Source of the DNA: Gymnodinialimonas sp. 57CJ19
GTDB lineage: Bacteria > Pseudomonadota > Alphaproteobacteria > Rhodobacterales > Rhodobacteraceae
Reading direction: 5' to 3'
NCBI RefSeq assembly: GCF_038396845.1
Contig: NZ_CP151587.1
Location: 2,206,001-2,270,000, forward strand
Length of the DNA stretch: 64,000 bases
Shown here: one piece after another, positions 62,878 to 64,000 of the stretch
Position numbering within the stretch: position 1 is the stretch's first letter
Layout of the letters: the number at the start of each line of letters is the position of its first letter
The notes under the pieces: model-generated
Database searches by the model: none
Seen by the model: the letters and a program-made list of their open reading frames with translations, nothing else
Told to the model about the DNA's origin: nothing
Program-made: the position numbers and the translations under genes

Positions 62878-64000
62878 ATGGTATTGGATTTACTAAAGAA
62901 ACCCGCTTCACCGGTGCCGGAGGTCAAGGCCTCTGCCAGCGCGAAACTGGCGGTCTGGGGATCGTCGGGCCGCGTGGTCTGGAGCCCGCGGGACGTGGGC
63001 TCGTTGACGAAAAATGGCTTCCTTGGCAACCCGGTGGGCTTCCGGGCGGTAAAAGTGATCGCCGAGGCCGCCGCCGCCCTGCCGGTGATCTGCCGCGACG
63101 CAGAGCGCCGCTATGACGCGCACCCGGTTCTGTCGCTTTTGGCACGGCCCAACGCTGGCCAAACCCGCGCGGACCTGCTGGAGGCCGCCTTTGCGCAGCT
63201 GATGTTATCGGGCAACGCCTACGTCGAGGCGCTGATGCCCGAGGTCGGCATGCCGGGGGAGCTGCACGTCCTGCGCTCGGACCGGATGAGCCTGATCCCC
63301 GGTGCCGATGGCTGGCCCAAGGCCTACGACTACACGGTCGGCGCGCGCAGTCACCGCTATCCGGCGGAATTGATCTGCCACATCCGCAATTTCCACCCTC
63401 AAGATGACCACCATGGCCTTGCGCCGATCCAAGCCGCAGCGACGGCGATTGATGTGCACAACTCGGCCGCGCGGTGGTCGAAAGCGCTGCTGGACAACGC
63501 CGCGCGTCCGTCAGGCGCTATTGTATACAACGGCTTGGAGGGGGCGGGCACGATGAGCCAGGATCAATTCGACCGCCTTCAGTTGGAGCTTGAAAGCCAC
63601 CACCAAGGCGCCCGAAACGCGGGCCGCCCGATGCTGTTGGAAGGCGGGTTGGACTGGAAGCCGATGGGGTTCAGCCCGTCGGATATGGAATTCCAGAAAA
63701 CAAAGGACGCCGCCGCCCGCGATATCGCGCTGGCGTTCGGGGTGCCGCCAATGCTGCTTGGCATCCCCGGCGACGCGACCTACGCCAACTACGCCGAGGC
63801 CAACCGGGCGTTCTATCGCTTGACGGTTTTGCCGCTGGCAGAGCGGGTTTGGGCCTCTCTCTCGCACTGGTTGTCGGGCCTGTCCGGCGACGTGGTGGAG
63901 GTCAAACCGGACCTCGACGGGGTCCCCGCGCTTGCCGCCGAACGCGAGGCGCAATGGCGACGCGTATCGGAGGCGGGCTTCCTGACTGATGCAGAAAAAC
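62878..64000 (+). CDS. Gene transfer agent portal protein (partial)
   Basis: The gene starts at the ATG at 62878 after a GAGGAGAGG site and runs off the window after 374 codons without a stop. Segments such as SLTKNGFLGNPVGFRAVKVIA, the ANAGQTRADLL-type start of the helical part, and ALAFGVPPMLLGIPGDATYANYAEA match HK97-type phage portal proteins. The portal forms the ring through which terminase threads DNA. It follows the terminase by 90 bases, as in RcGTA. Confidence 0.9.
   Translation, partial: MVLDLLKKPASPVPEVKASASAKLAVWGSSGRVVWSPRDVGSLTKNGFLGNPVGFRAVKVIAEAAAALPVICRDAERRYDAHPVLSLLARPNAGQTRADLLEAAFAQLMLSGNAYVEALMPEVGMPGELHVLRSDRMSLIPGADGWPKAYDYTVGARSHRYPAELICHIRNFHPQDDHHGLAPIQAAATAIDVHNSAARWSKALLDNAARPSGAIVYNGLEGAGTMSQDQFDRLQLELESHHQGARNAGRPMLLEGGLDWKPMGFSPSDMEFQKTKDAAARDIALAFGVPPMLLGIPGDATYANYAEANRAFYRLTVLPLAERVWASLSHWLSGLSGDVVEVKPDLDGVPALAAEREAQWRRVSEAGFLTDAEK

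Overview
The window looks like chromosomal DNA of a GC-rich alphaproteobacterium of the Rhodobacterales (Roseobacter group). The supporting signs are the start of an RcGTA-type gene transfer agent cluster at the right end, a long acid-tailed L9 protein, a lipid-remodelling operon of the type controlled by ChrR/RpoE in Rhodobacter, a Flp-like pilin, and short intergenic hairpin repeats. No rRNA, tRNA, CRISPR array, transposase or integrase was seen. Species cannot be named from the sequence alone.

Layout. (1) 120-4472: a tightly coupled five-gene operon (flavin amine-oxidase-like protein, DUF1365, cyclopropane-type methyltransferase, SDR, DUF2177) with a TGATCC element in front, followed by a fatty acid desaturase (4673-5668); this is probably a membrane-lipid stress operon. 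(2) 5739-8707: citryl-CoA lyase-like protein and a DEAD-box helicase. (3) 8977-13995: an S8 peptidase and a PAP2-type protein with an 11-copy His-Gly-Gln tract, divergent from a SARP-like regulator with TPR-like tail. (4) 13992-17235: divergent oxyR and katG. (5) 17443-23259: a minus-strand operon of poorly known proteins headed by an FAD oxidase, a beta-hydroxyacid dehydrogenase and a LysR regulator, with several copies of an intergenic repeat. (6) 23491-32967: an overlapping operon (GcvT/dimethylglycine dehydrogenase-like, homocysteine methyltransferase, DUF2867, ICL/PEP-mutase family, non-pyrrolysine MttB family, M19-like protein with altered metal ligands, two unknowns) that looks like methylated-amine or betaine catabolism.

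(7) 33095-45831: a Ser/Thr phospho-signalling island: FHA, PP2C, FHA plus zinc ribbon, FHA fused to a flavoprotein, two membrane proteins, two receptor-like Ser/Thr kinases and a CX5R phosphatase between the kinases. (8) 46080-55293: housekeeping genes (tig, rpsF-rpsR-rplI, a PQQ-type sugar dehydrogenase) interspersed with exported proteins.

The most notable observation ties (7) and (8) together. A roughly 130-residue domain with four cysteines in constant spacing occurs at the periplasmic C-terminus of both kinases, three times in the secreted 502-residue protein at 49172, once in the secreted protein at 50931, and once at the end of a Flp-pilin-like protein at 54406. I do not recognise it as a named family. 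It suggests an extracytoplasmic module shared by kinase sensors and exported or surface-displayed partners.

(9) 55455-60699: fabD, a small membrane protein, fabG, acpP, fabF, mltG. (10) 60700-64000: a 460-base leader with a CtrA-like site and an attenuator-like hairpin, then gene transfer agent genes g1, terminase and a portal gene that runs off the window.
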